NCBI GenBank assembly: GCA_028564675.1
Contig: JAOVVO010000024.1
Coordinates: 124,001-188,000, forward strand
Source: Onchocerca lupi
Taxonomy: Eukaryota > Nematoda > Chromadorea > Rhabditida > Onchocercidae
Direction: 5' to 3'
Length of the DNA stretch: 64,000 nt
In this document: piece by piece, positions 53,860-64,000 of the stretch
Layout: each line of letters begins with the position of its first letter
How positions within the stretch are numbered: position 1 is the stretch's first letter
Notes under the pieces: generated by a model
What the model was told of the DNA's origin: nothing
The model's database searches: none
What the model saw: only the letters and a program-made list of their open reading frames with translations
Translations under genes and position numbers: made by a program

Positions 53860-54720
53860 CATATTGGGAATATTTCTATACTGATAGAACAATCTATTCT
53901 TCCATTTTTTTTAACTAATTTTCGCAAATATAAATAGGTTAAATTATCTTCTATATATTTAAATAATACTGACAGATATCAATGCTGAATTTGAATTTGA
54001 ATCAAGTGAAAAAATGATAGTTCAATGACACAGATTATTATTTCAAACTTCAATTAAAAACGAAATATTTTGATCGCTAATATTTTATGCAGAATTTGTT
54101 TGATAAATACATTATTTAATATTCATATCCAAAAACTTGATTTCCATTTATACTGATAGAACGATCTGTTTTCTCGCTCTTTTTTTAAAGATATTGTTCG
54201 TAAATTCAAATAGGTCAGGTCATCTTCAACAAATAAAATATCTTCCATCCCTCGATGTTGCTCAATTCTCAAATCATTCATTACATACTGTTTCAGATCA
54301 TAGCCATTTCGATAATGCAATCAATCTTTTCTTTCTTTTTTTTTTTTTTTTTTGATAATTTCTTTATTGCTACTTTTTTTTTTTTTAATTTTTGAGATAT
54401 TTCACACGATCAGAAATGATTAAGAATATACCAACATTTTTAGTAAAGTAAAAGAGAAATAAATATCGGATGGCAGACAATGAAATTAAAGCTAAGAATT
54501 AACATGAAATTTGCAATTATCTCTGGCAGTTTGATAATATGGATAGTTGGTGAATTTTGTGTATTAATCTAATCGAAATGAGAAAGAACAGATCGCTCTA
54601 TCAGTATAAAAAATTCCCAATACGGAAATCAAATTTTCAGATATAAATATGAAATAATGTACTTATCAAACAATGGACAATTAATGATTTATATCGGAAA
54701 CGATCAAATAATTTATTATA
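53860..54720. repeat. Three diverged repeat copies, one inverted
   Basis: Copy A (about 53860-53960, forward) and copy B (about 54085-54260, forward) share atactgatagaac, atct and a downstream block aataggt-a/c-a-a/g-gt/t-atcttc. Copy C (about 54570-54720) is inverted: read on minus it gives ttgtttgataagtacattat, tttgatttcc, tattgggaa and atactgatagagcgatctgtt. B and C match over about 100 bases, and A and C also share tattgggaa next to the core. This suggests the remains of an inverted-repeat element or a nested insertion. Confidence 0.7.
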
Positions 54721-55024
54721 CGAAATAGTTATTATTTTGAGACATTTCTTATATCTTAATTAGTCCTGTCGTTGAAATAGTAGTCCCTGTCATATAATTG
54801 AATTATTCTGTTTTTGACAACTTTCATGGCATTTTTAGCATTCAGTCTTTGTTTCTTTTACTGAAGTTGCTTGACATTTATATCATTTCTATTGCTTGAG
54901 CCAATGATGTTAATTGCATAAACAATGGAATAAGAATAATAATTAATCATTTAGACGATGTGCAAAAAGAATGCGATTTCTATTTTGTTTACACATAGTG
55001 TTAATATTCTTTGAAACATTTTTA

Positions 55025-55025
55025 G
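55025..55025 (+). promoter_or_regulatory. Candidate spliced-leader acceptor
   Basis: The sequence acatttttag ends at 55025, seven bases before the ATG at 55032. This is the usual position of a nematode trans-splice acceptor. Confidence 0.45.
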
Positions 55026-55031
55026 GACAGA

Positions 55032-58000
55032 ATGAAATTACTTAAAATAGCTCTGGCTGCAGTATTGATGCAAATGATTGAAGCCAATGTTAGTAGACTG
55101 ATGTTCTTCCAATATTTATTGTTTTAATTTATTTTAACTACATAACAAAATGGCCGTTTAAAGAACCTAGTGTGATGATTTTGAAAATCTGAAATGGAAA
55201 AACCGGGAATGTTAGTCAGTATTGCTGAGCCTATATTTTTATAGTTTAATATCTTCTTATCGTCATTTAATTACAATTTTCAGCAGATGTCCGATACATT
55301 TTAGGCTTGTTTAAATCTTATCAGTTCGAGAAATCAATCAGTTGTCAATTAAAATCTTGCCTTTGAAAACCATCATATAGCAATCATTTTTAAAAATTTT
55401 CCATTTATTACACAATTACTACATTCAGCTCTAAAAATTCTACACATGGTCACTCCAACCTATCCATATACGTGTATATATGTGTATGTACGTAAACATC
55501 TTACTTTCGCAGTGTCACTCCATCCTTATCACTATTGTGTTACTAGAGCTCGAAAAGATTATCAACAGTGTGTTGGAGGAATTGCGCCTGCAATTATCAC
55601 TGATAGCGGAAAGGCGGAAATCATCAATGGTCTTGCTGGGGCAAGTTGATGGAGTTAACAGATGTGAAAATCAACTCTCACAAGAAATTAAAAATTACCA
55701 GGTTTCTAACCTTTTTGAACATCCAATAGACATTCTGCTGATAATGAAATTTTGAAAATTTGCTAGAAAATAAATCAGATTTGCATCTCTTGATCGTACT
55801 GCATCATAGACAAATTTTTATTTACTATAAATCTGAGAAATTGTAAAAAATCTGCTATTTTAATTGGCACTATCATTTCATTCTTTCCATCATTTTCATC
55901 TTCAGTTGGCTTGACAACATGAGAATGAGGGTATTCTAAGATGTATAAATGTTTTTATTACACATCCATCTTTCAAACATATCAGTGATATCAAAGTCAG
56001 TATTTTGACAAAAATCATACTTGAAGTAAGTTATCTGAATTAAGAACTTTTTTTTTCATGAGATCAAGATAGTAGCTATTATGACACACATAACATAATG
56101 CATGAAATATAGATTATATTAAACTGTTGCAGGTTTGGAGAATAAATCTAGTTTCTAATAGATTCTAAATTCATTTTTTTTTTTTTTTGAATTCTTTAAA
56201 TTATCTTGTTTATGTTGATGGCATGTACCCAAATGCCAACTTTATGGAATCTCCGAGATTTGGTTGGAGATAATTTGGTGAAGCCAAATCAATGCCGTGA
56301 AATCTACGATCTACAAACTCAGCGATGCTTATTTTTGCTCAGTTGTTGTCCTGTCTATTCTCTGTGTGAATATTCTCCCAAATTATAAACATTTAAATAT
56401 GAGTTGAAATAACTACTAAACCCATAGAAAAACACAAAAATAGAAAGCAAAAAGTATTCCAAATGAAATCCAAGAATTATGAATTTAAATTTGAGAAAAG
56501 CTGAAAAACAAAAAAAAAGATTCCATATGTTTTTTAATAGTGCATAAAATATAGAATATTTCAGGAAGAAAGTGTTGCTTTTTGTGAAAAAACATTTGCT
56601 TGCGAAGAAAAATTAAAACTGCGTTAAGTGATATGTCAGCGACAATGTGCTTATCTCAGTTTAATTCTGGGTTCATTTTACTTCTAGATATTAATAGATG
56701 ATACTATCAGTAACACTAAAATTAGGATTGTATTGCCGTAAGGAGAGATATGATTGAGAATCATAACAAAGTTTGCTGACCGGTTGCAACTCCAGACGTT
56801 TATAATCTTCGCTTTTAATATGATCAAAAGTGACTTCTAATGACTGTATCGTTATCAGGAATACTAAAGATTTGCGAATGATAATGTGTAGTGTTTTCTT
56901 TAAGAAAAAAAAATAAACAAAGAAAGGATCCCTTACTGAAATAAACGCAAGAAGATAAAAGGAATGAATATTAACGGATTGATTATTCAAGAAAAAAAAA
57001 GTGCAGCTTAAACAAAATATCTCTAAATGAATGCTATTAATGACAAAAACACCGAAATATTTAAATCATTGTATGATACAGATTTTCTTAGAAAATTTGA
57101 TTCACATATCTTTCTAAAAGAGACTTTAGACATATCAATCCTGCTAAATGTGCCTACTAGCTTAGCCGAAATTGCTGAAATTAGCAAGGATTGAGTAATA
57201 ACACTAAATAGATGATTTTATATTAATTATTATCAAATAATATTATTTAAATAATTAATTAAATAACTACTCAGTTATAATTTCAAAATTTCAAATAATA
57301 TTGACCTAACAAGATTTTGGCCTATTACAGAACCTAAAACAAACCTCTCCGATTTGTCCGTCCCGAAATTATCGTCAATTCCGAGGTTGCTGATATAACA
57401 GAATCGGTATCTAAAGTATGTATGAAGCGAATAACAAGTGATATTCTACAACAGGTACCAAATTTCATCAAATTTCCCATTTTCTGCCGAAATCTGCTGG
57501 ATTTATAAAAATTAAATTTATTGCAGCTCTCTGACCTCCTGCATAAAATGGAACTGAATCGTAAATCATGTACGCGCCGCGCCGCTTCTTATCAAAATCT
57601 ACTTTCTATTCGTGATGTAAAGCTTGATTTTTGATTTTGAAAACAAATGATGAGTTTGAAAAGAAAATGAGAGTAATTTTAAATGTAATGCCTCAAATGA
57701 CTTGATAATTGAGTTGACAAAAGCATGAGTTTCATGAGTTAATTAGGAATATATCAGATGACGGTGAGAGGTGATGTACTTTTCAGATTTCCATCAAATA
57801 GATGAGAAAAGAATAGAATGATTGAAATGAATAAGTAAGTAAGAATATTTACTTGTCGTATCTTAGCGTGTATGCATGCAGAAGCAGATACATAATGTGG
57901 GAACCATCGTGCAGTCATCATTGAGAAGGCGATCTGTCAACACATGGTGACCTCTGGAGCACTCGATGAAGGAAGGTTACGATGTTGACAAGAATGAGTG

Positions 58001-58172
58001 CAACAATTTAAAAACACGACAAAATGCTCTTGACCATTGCAAAGCCATAATGGTCCCAATGAAAGAGCAATGCATGGCACTGAGGCAATGTTGTCCAGTC
58101 ATCTCAGCAGGTGCCATTGGACAAAATTTTGCTGAATATATGCTGACATTGCAAGAATGGATGCCACTCTGA
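55032..58172 (+). CDS. Secreted helical cysteine-rich protein with Cys-Cys-Pro modules
   Basis: No family was recognised. Proposed exons are 55032-55088 (signal peptide MKLLKIALAAVLMQMIEAN), 55549-55701, 56284-56352, 57386-57454, 57527-57616 and 57960-58172. All introns are phase 0 and the product is 216 aa. Residues 20-70 are helical and charged (NSVLEELRLQLSLIAERR). Two similar cysteine modules follow. Module 1 is NQCREIYDLQTQRC ... LSCCP; module 2 is NECNNLKTRQNALDHC ... EQCMALRQCCP. Both end at TGTTGTCC(T/A)|gtc, so exon 3 ends at the same point where exon 6 could also splice. If exon 6 reads through, it stops at 58172 and is followed by AATAAA at 58211. Acceptors of exons 2, 3, 4 and 6 are gag or aag rather than cag, and exons may be missing or mis-bounded. 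An alternative 3' exon lies at 58421-58569. Confidence 0.5.
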
Positions 58173-58210
58173 TCAGATGCATAAATACCCAGCTGGGAAA
58201 AACTTCCCTT

Positions 58211-58216
58211 AATAAA
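58211..58216 (+). terminator. Poly(A) signal AATAAA
   Basis: 39 bases after the proposed stop at 58172, supporting a transcript end near 58230. Confidence 0.55.
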
Positions 58217-58420
58217 TTTGATTTGGGTTTAAAAAATGATGTGTATTGTTGTGCGCATAATTAAGATTAATTAGCAAGAAAAAAAATTCATGTTCAATAT
58301 CAGGAAATTATCTTTAAAACTATACATTCCGAAAGACCTCTCTATTTAATTTAATCGAAATTTCTAAATTGAAAAATTTGATCCAAATTTAATTAAAAAT
58401 CTATTTGTTTTTTTATTTCA

Positions 58421-58569
58421 GATGCACAAGACTGATGATGCAAACAAATATATCGAGGAAGTATAACGATATTTTGAATCGTACGAAAGAGATACAAAAA
58501 AATTGTGAAAAGAAGATTATGGCAACATTAAAATCGCTTCATTCCTCCTTCTCACCTTTTGCCCCGTGA
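58421..58569 (+). other. Possible alternative 3' exon of the Cys-Cys-Pro protein
   Basis: After a good acceptor (ttatttcag) one frame is open for 48 codons to TGA. It is helical and charged, with two cysteines (LNRTKEIQKNCEKKIM). It resembles the style of the upstream protein, but it needs a phase-2 donor that I could not find in the preceding exon. Confidence 0.35.
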
Positions 58570-58668
58570 TAAGAGTACCGGTGATTGTTGACAACAAAAT
58601 AAATTGATAAAGAAAGATGAATCCATTTCGACATCCAACTGATGACTGCATATGGGCTATCAAAAGAC

Positions 58669-58738
58669 TTTCGATTTCAACAGCTGATGAGAGGGAAAAC
58701 TCGCTAGTTTTTCCTCTCATCAGCTGTTGAAATCGAAA
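58669..58738. repeat. Near-perfect hairpin: 32-bp stem, 6-base loop
   Basis: Left arm 58669-58700 and right arm 58707-58738 are reverse complements except for one position (58695/58712), which becomes a G-U pair in plus-strand RNA. The loop is tcgcta. The stem is longer and cleaner than expected by chance. It lies 100 bases after the end of the 58.4 kb exon-like frame and about 1 kb before the MLT-10-like stop. Confidence 0.93.
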
Positions 58739-59743
58739 AAACAAAACTGTATCATCCGAGAGTCTGACTTGGCGTGGTATTCGAATGGATTTAAGATAAT
58801 AGAACTGCATATATTTAGGTTGAGAATATTAAATGATAAAACTGACTAAGAGAGAATCGAATTAATGCGATTAAATTAATGATAGGTAGAGAATGTCGGC
58901 ACTAATGACAAAAATTATTGCAACGCTCGATTCAATAGGAACAAATGCAAATTGAAAGAAGTAAACAGAAGTTGTTAGATGAAAGTATCAGATTAACAAT
59001 TGTAATTATGGGTGGATAATATATTAGAAAGGATATGAAAACATACTAAAATGAATTTTCTGTGCATTTAAATCAAACATTTAAGAAAATGGAAATAAAA
59101 TTTGTAGAAATCATTTCTGTGAAAATAAAAAAAAAAAAAAGCTTTCTGAAATTATCTATGATGACTAGGAGAAATACACATTAATCAGTTGATAATACAA
59201 AAGAAAAATAAAATATAACACGAGATTTTGACTGCATTCATAAGTAATGAACAACGAATTCAAATAAATAATGGATATAATGGATATGTGGACAGTAAGC
59301 AAACTTATTCGGGAATATAGGATAAGAAACATCTTCTAATACTTGACTGATACCTTCCATTTTTTTTTTCTCCCCAAATACTCTTCGAACGGTGTTTAAG
59401 GGTTAATGGGATCAAAGATACTTCTCAAGAAAGAAGAAATAATTTGGAACTTCTCAATTCAGCAAATTAAACCAATACCGGTCCTAGTAAGAGATTGGAA
59501 AGATGTTCTTAGGATAAACAGAATTGGAGTGAATGTTCATCTTAGATGCATTTCTGATAACCAAATGATTTTGATATTCATGATATATATATGATATCAT
59601 ATTGTTATTATATAATATAATTTGAATTTTTTTGTTCTTTTTTTTTTTTTTTTTTTTTCTTTTTTATGAGCTATAAGAGGAAAGTGGTATTCGACATACT
59701 GTTTCTCAATTTTTCTGTCCTGAACAGCTTGCTTCCTTCAATT
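58739..59743. other. Spacer between the Cys-Cys-Pro gene and the MLT-10-like gene
   Basis: About 1 kb, AT-rich, with a poly(T) run at about 59637-59660 and a 62-codon ATG frame at 59406 of unclear status. No recognised gene. Confidence 0.4.
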
Positions 59744-62700
59744 TTATTTGGACATCCAGCTAGGCGAAAGGATACTAATCATAAGGACACTGTCCGTATA
59801 AATCGATGGTGAAAATGCATTCGGTGATAAGATCTGGCCACCTAATGCTTGCGGCGAAATAATATCTGGACTAAGAATGTATGGACTGAGCACCAACGGA
59901 CTTAACAGATATGGATTAATAACATTGGGTGATAAGACATAGGGAGATAAGATATAAGGTGCACCAACAAGTGGTGATAACACGTATGGAGAAAGTATAT
60001 AAGGTGAGATGAGGAAGGGGAGGAAGACACCTGGAGAAAGGACGTATGGACTGAGAATGGACGGATTCAGAATCAACGGAGTGAAAATACTGGGTGACAG
60101 TACTACAGGGCCCAAAATACTGAGACCAAAAGTGGGGGAAAACATGAATGGTGATAGAATGGTTGGTGCAAGCACTGATATTGCTTGGCGTTTTTTTCGA
60201 TATTGTCCCTGGAAAATACAATTTTTAAGTTCAAAGTTCTTGAAATAATAGTAATATAGACAAATGATGGTTTTTTATATTAGTTTGTAATCAAGTACTT
60301 CTATATTATTCGAACTGTCAATGCATAGTTTGATATATGTAAATTCACTAATTCAATTTAATTTTTTTTCAATTCTAAATTCCATTATTGTGCACAAAAT
60401 TTTATCTACAATCTTTGCAAACAGCAAAATATTTCCCATCTGCCAATAGCTGGTAAATATCTTCGCATGCAATGTATCATCAGTTTCTATTTAAAAATAA
60501 TCTATTGATCTGTATCAGCAGTTCTACTTATAATTAAATTGATTTGAAAAATTTCTGTTCTTATTCTTTAATACAGAAGAAATCGGCTTATTTCTCAACT
60601 AAGTTATTTGATGTCTACTGCATATTTTCAACACAAGTACGAAATAGAGCAGTTTTATTAACTTTTCTTTTTTCATCAAGTTTAGAGCGCTAATGTTATA
60701 AATTTTTTTCGAGGATTAAAGATGATTTGATTCAATCTTATCAGATCGAGTGCATCACGAGCATCGTCCTGCATAACTTTGGTAGTTTTAATATCTCAAC
60801 ATATAAGCACTATCAGTATTATGAATTTCTTCTAAAAGTGGTTCAAAACTGGATAAAAAAGAGTCATTTCAAAAGATATCGAGAAATTGAAATAATCAAA
60901 GTCAAGAAGTCAATTTAATTCATCGATTTTAAGTTTCTAAGGAAATTTTCATTGGACTCAGAACTTAAATGAAGTATTCTTTCTCAATACAGTAGCAATG
61001 CTTCAGCGGGTAGGAGCAATGCTTTTTAATTAAATGAAATTCCTACCCCTTTTGTTATTTTTTACTTTTTCTTCTACTTTAATGCAACTCACATCTTTTA
61101 CTAATTTATTCTCATGTTGCTGCCATTTTTCAAGAAAAAACTTGCATATAAACCTCAGTTCCATTCTCTGCAATTCGTTTCATAATCTCCCACAATGTTT
61201 CTTCCTTCTCTTGCCTATTAAGTTGTTCATACTTTTCGAAATCGAAATTTATGTCTTCCAACTTTTTAACGCCTGCAACAATTTTTCTTATCAAATCGGT
61301 CATTATTAGAGCGAGAGAAGTTCTGTGACTCATGAAAAGTGAAGTACCATGCCGATGAAGCATTTCTTTGAGTTGTGATGCTTCCAAGAATGTGAATCCT
61401 CTGCTTTCCATTTCATTTCTTTGTTCGATACTGAAGGATTTTTCCAAGTTTTTAAACGCTTGATTAATTCGCTTTGTTGCCTGCAATTAGTTAAACAATA
61501 CCACTTCTCTGCAAACAGTTTTACTTTTATTGGTAAAAAGTTTTTTTTTTTGAAAAAAAAGTTTTTGAAAGCAAAAATTATTTGCACATGATCGGGCTCA
61601 AATTACTTGGAAATTTCAGAATTTTCAACAGGTCTGCCTCTGATGTCTCAAATTCTAAAAAGGTTTTATTGTACATTGCCAAAGTATGAAACTGCGACCT
61701 CAAAGATCGTGTCTTTCAGATCCAAAACATTCAATTCTTTGAGGACATCAAGGGCCATTTCGATGGTTACACGCGCTCCTGATATTTCCATTATCATCTC
61801 CAATATTGCTTCCCGGTCTTTTTCCATCATACCACTTTTTTCCAATAACTGAAAAAATGTCCGTGAAAAATCCTGAAGATCAAACTGTTGCATGTAATTA
61901 CGCATTTGAATTTCAAAAAATTGTCGACATTATTTTTAAGGGACGATTTTCGAAGATGATTACATTTAGAAACTAAAATCAAAATTGGCAGTTTTTGAAA
62001 TTTCAACAATTAGAATAACTGGAAAAAAATATTAACTTTAGGAAGAGAGGCAATGTTGCCTGGGCTATCATCCTTGTAAAATGATAAAATAGAAGGCGAC
62101 AAAACACGATTTTGAGATTGCATCTAAAAATAAGTTCATATTGATCTAAATTTCTTTTAGATTCATAATTTAATAAAATTTAAATTAATGTCTAATCATT
62201 TTTTTATTTTCAAGAAATGAAAGAGAACCTTATCAGGCATCAAAGACATTATTCGAGGACTCAAAAATCGAAAATTAAGCTCCTCTTTTTTATCACTTCG
62301 ATTAATCCCATTCAGTAGATCGAATGCCATCGAAATGAAATCTCTGTATTTCAACTAAAAATGAGCAATGTCAAATTTGTCATGCTTTATTCATTTTTTT
62401 TTCTTTTATATCCAATATTTATTTGTCTAAGTTTAAAGTATTGAATAAGAAACTAAGTAAAAATCTTTGGATTAAACAAAAAAAATCTTTAAGAAATTTC
62501 GTCACCTTTCCTCATCGTGTACGTTTCTACATTGAAGAACTATAAATTTTCTTTTCATGCAACGCTCAAACAGATATGCAAAATACCGGAACTTTCGGTC
62601 TGGTGCGTTTCTCGTTGCCGATCACAAGATCATAAAGTCGAAGATTATAGACTTTTGCGTTGTTTGATTTCAATCGTTGATCCATTTGTTTTTTTAGTTC

Positions 62701-64000
62701 CGTAATATGTTCATATGTTTTCTTCCAATTGCCATCTGCTTCTTTTCCGCTCAGCATAACATTGATAAGTTTGGATATCTGAATTAAATGATGTCATTTC
62801 AATATTCATTAATTGAAGTTTATCACTAGAAAATTATGTTACAATTTTATCATTATCAACATTCTCAATTATGCAAAAATGATTTACCTGTTGTATAGGT
62901 GTTTTCTTGACAGTCGAGTCATGCATTGTTGGCATTTTATCAATTTGTTTCACCTGAAAGCAATGTAATAGTTATGGCTTAACTTCTTTCTGAAAGGAGT
63001 TTCAACTTTGTATGAGCAATAAAACTGGTGCAAAGTTGCTGAAATAAAAATTTTATTAAAAAAGTAGGAAACTTCTTTTAGTTAGTTTAGAGATTTCGTA
63101 TATTAGAAAATTTAAAAATCTTCAAAAATTTTTGTCAATCTATTCACTTGCATAAAAGATGGAATGGTATGAAACATATAAACAGTTCAGTAGAACTGGG
63201 AATTAATATAATCACTCACATCGACAATTAGATGATCGCTTTTCATGATGTGATTTGCGATAAGTCTATAAGGACCATATTGTCGCTGCTGCTGCTTTTT
63301 TTTCAGAAATTTTGTAAGAGTAGAATTCGGATATAATTTCTTGCTCTGTTCAGATGAATTGACGAGTTCAGAATCATACCAATCATTTTTTCGGAGATCT
63401 TTTCGAAAATTTCTGTACTTTGCAGAAAGATCTATATTCTTGTCTGATCTTGATTTTTTTGAATGTTGCTTTTCCAATCTCGTTCTTCCAATTTTCACGT
63501 AATGTGAAGGATTAAAAGACTGTCCAGCAAGATTTGAAATTTCTTTAATTTCATTTTCAATTAAATACGAAGTTTCGGAAGTTTTATTTTCTTCCACTGA
63601 ATGTTCTCCTGGCATCAAATGCACATGTCTTGATTTCTTATTATTAAGTATCAGCTGATTCAAGTATACTTGTCTGGACATCCGGAGTTTTTTTTGATGG
63701 GGTAAATCGGAAATTGATGTGGAATTAATTAATTGTTCAAAAGTGTGGGAAATGTATGGGATGAAATTCCTCATACGATTTAAATTCAAAATATTAGAAA
63801 ATCCCGAAAACTGGGTTGAAGATTTGGTTGGATGTGGTTTGAGAAACTTATTTTCAAATCCATAACGAGAAGGTTGAGGAGTTTTTTCTTTTGTGCCCAT
63901 CTCATGATATTTTTCGACACTTTTTCTTTCATAATCATAATTTTTCAAAGATTTCTCTTCTTCGAAATCATTAGTTGTAATAAATGCTGATGTGTCAGCA
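59744..64000 (-). CDS. MLT-10-like moulting protein, 5' end outside the window
   Basis: MLT-10-type proteins are nematode-specific secreted proteins made in hypodermis and needed for cuticle shedding. Exons, all joined in phase 0: 64000-63220 (open to the edge), 62953-62888, 62778-62593, 62354-62229, 62123-62037, 61848-61693, 61480-61154 and 60208-59744; about 730 residues are visible. The first exon is basic and low in conservation signals. The core has RFLSPRIMSLMP and RVLSPSILSFYKDD, then the helical blocks DREAILEMIMEISG and GFTFLEASQLKEMLHRHG, as in the moulting-cycle domain. The last exon starts GQYRKKRQAISVLAP, with a dibasic site that could be cleaved, and continues as a pentapeptide array of the type [YL]-[IV]-L-S-P for over 100 residues. 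The start codon and signal peptide lie beyond 64000. The family assignment is from remembered motifs. Confidence 0.85.
59780..60160 (-). repeat. Pentapeptide (x-[IV]-L-S-P) coding repeat
   Basis: The last MLT-10-like exon encodes more than 20 consecutive five-residue units such as YILSP, YVLSP, LVLSP and DIISP. Units vary at the DNA level, so the periodicity is maintained by the protein rather than by recent slippage. Confidence 0.88.

Larger units (their letters stand above)
52412..55031. other. Intergenic region with inverted repeats
   Basis: About 2.6 kb lying upstream of both the warthog-like gene and the gene starting at 55032, so it probably contains both promoters. Besides the repeat family at 53.8-54.7 kb and poly(T) at 54331-54353, no gene was seen. 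Confidence 0.5.

Noticed and set aside
56691..56990. 99-codon minus-strand frame inside the Cys-Cys-Pro gene
   Set aside because: It lies in an intron, starts in low-complexity sequence, and has no homology I recognise.
1..64000. tRNA, rRNA, CRISPR arrays or bacterial-type operons
   Set aside because: I found no tRNA B-box with a matching acceptor stem, no rRNA blocks and no regularly spaced identical repeats; the genes are clearly intron-containing.

Overview
The window is AT-rich eukaryotic DNA from a nematode, most likely a parasitic spirurid or filarial species. The grounds are families that are largely or wholly nematode-specific (an MLT-10-like moulting protein, a warthog-like hedgehog-related secreted protein, an LU/ET-module GPI-type protein). 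Genes have many GT-AG introns and candidate spliced-leader acceptors just upstream of several start codons. The species assignment is an inference; no species-diagnostic repeat was recognised.

Layout. 0-1.8 kb (minus): two weakly supported hypothetical genes that could form a small operon. 1.8-13.2 kb: gene-poor, with a GC-richer patch at 9.1-9.9 kb. 13.2-27.0 kb (plus): two tandem Kip-type CDK inhibitor genes (cki-1/cki-2-like) sharing an intron position, separated by about 9 kb that contains a diverged tandem repeat at 16.7-17.2 kb. 27-38.7 kb: almost no recognisable genes, with short direct repeats and a few isolated exon-like reading frames. 38.7-40.5 kb (plus): a secreted LU/ET-like protein with a probable GPI signal. 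41.0-46.4 kb (minus): a complete 15-exon CPEB RNA-binding protein of 719 aa, convergent with the LU gene and apparently using a GC-AG intron. 47.9-48.6 kb (plus): a decayed P-glycoprotein nucleotide-binding-domain fragment. 49.4-52.5 kb (minus): a warthog-like secreted cysteine-rich protein of 223 aa. 53.8-54.7 kb: three diverged copies of a repeat, two of them inverted. 55.0-58.2 kb (plus): a novel-looking secreted helical cysteine-rich protein with a duplicated Cys-Cys-Pro module. 58.67-58.74 kb: a near-perfect 32-bp-stem hairpin. 59.7 kb to the window end (minus): an MLT-10-like moulting protein with a pentapeptide LSP tail, truncated at the window edge.

Most gene models were built by hand from splice sites. 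The CPEB, CKI, MLT-10, LU and warthog-like models keep phase across every intron, which is strong internal support. The genes do not form one pathway: they cover cell-cycle arrest (CKI), translational control (CPEB), cuticle and moulting (MLT-10, warthog-like) and cell-surface or secreted functions. I found no convincing novel multi-gene system. The best candidates for new biology are the perfect hairpin, the Cys-Cys-Pro secreted protein and the non-canonical CPEB intron.
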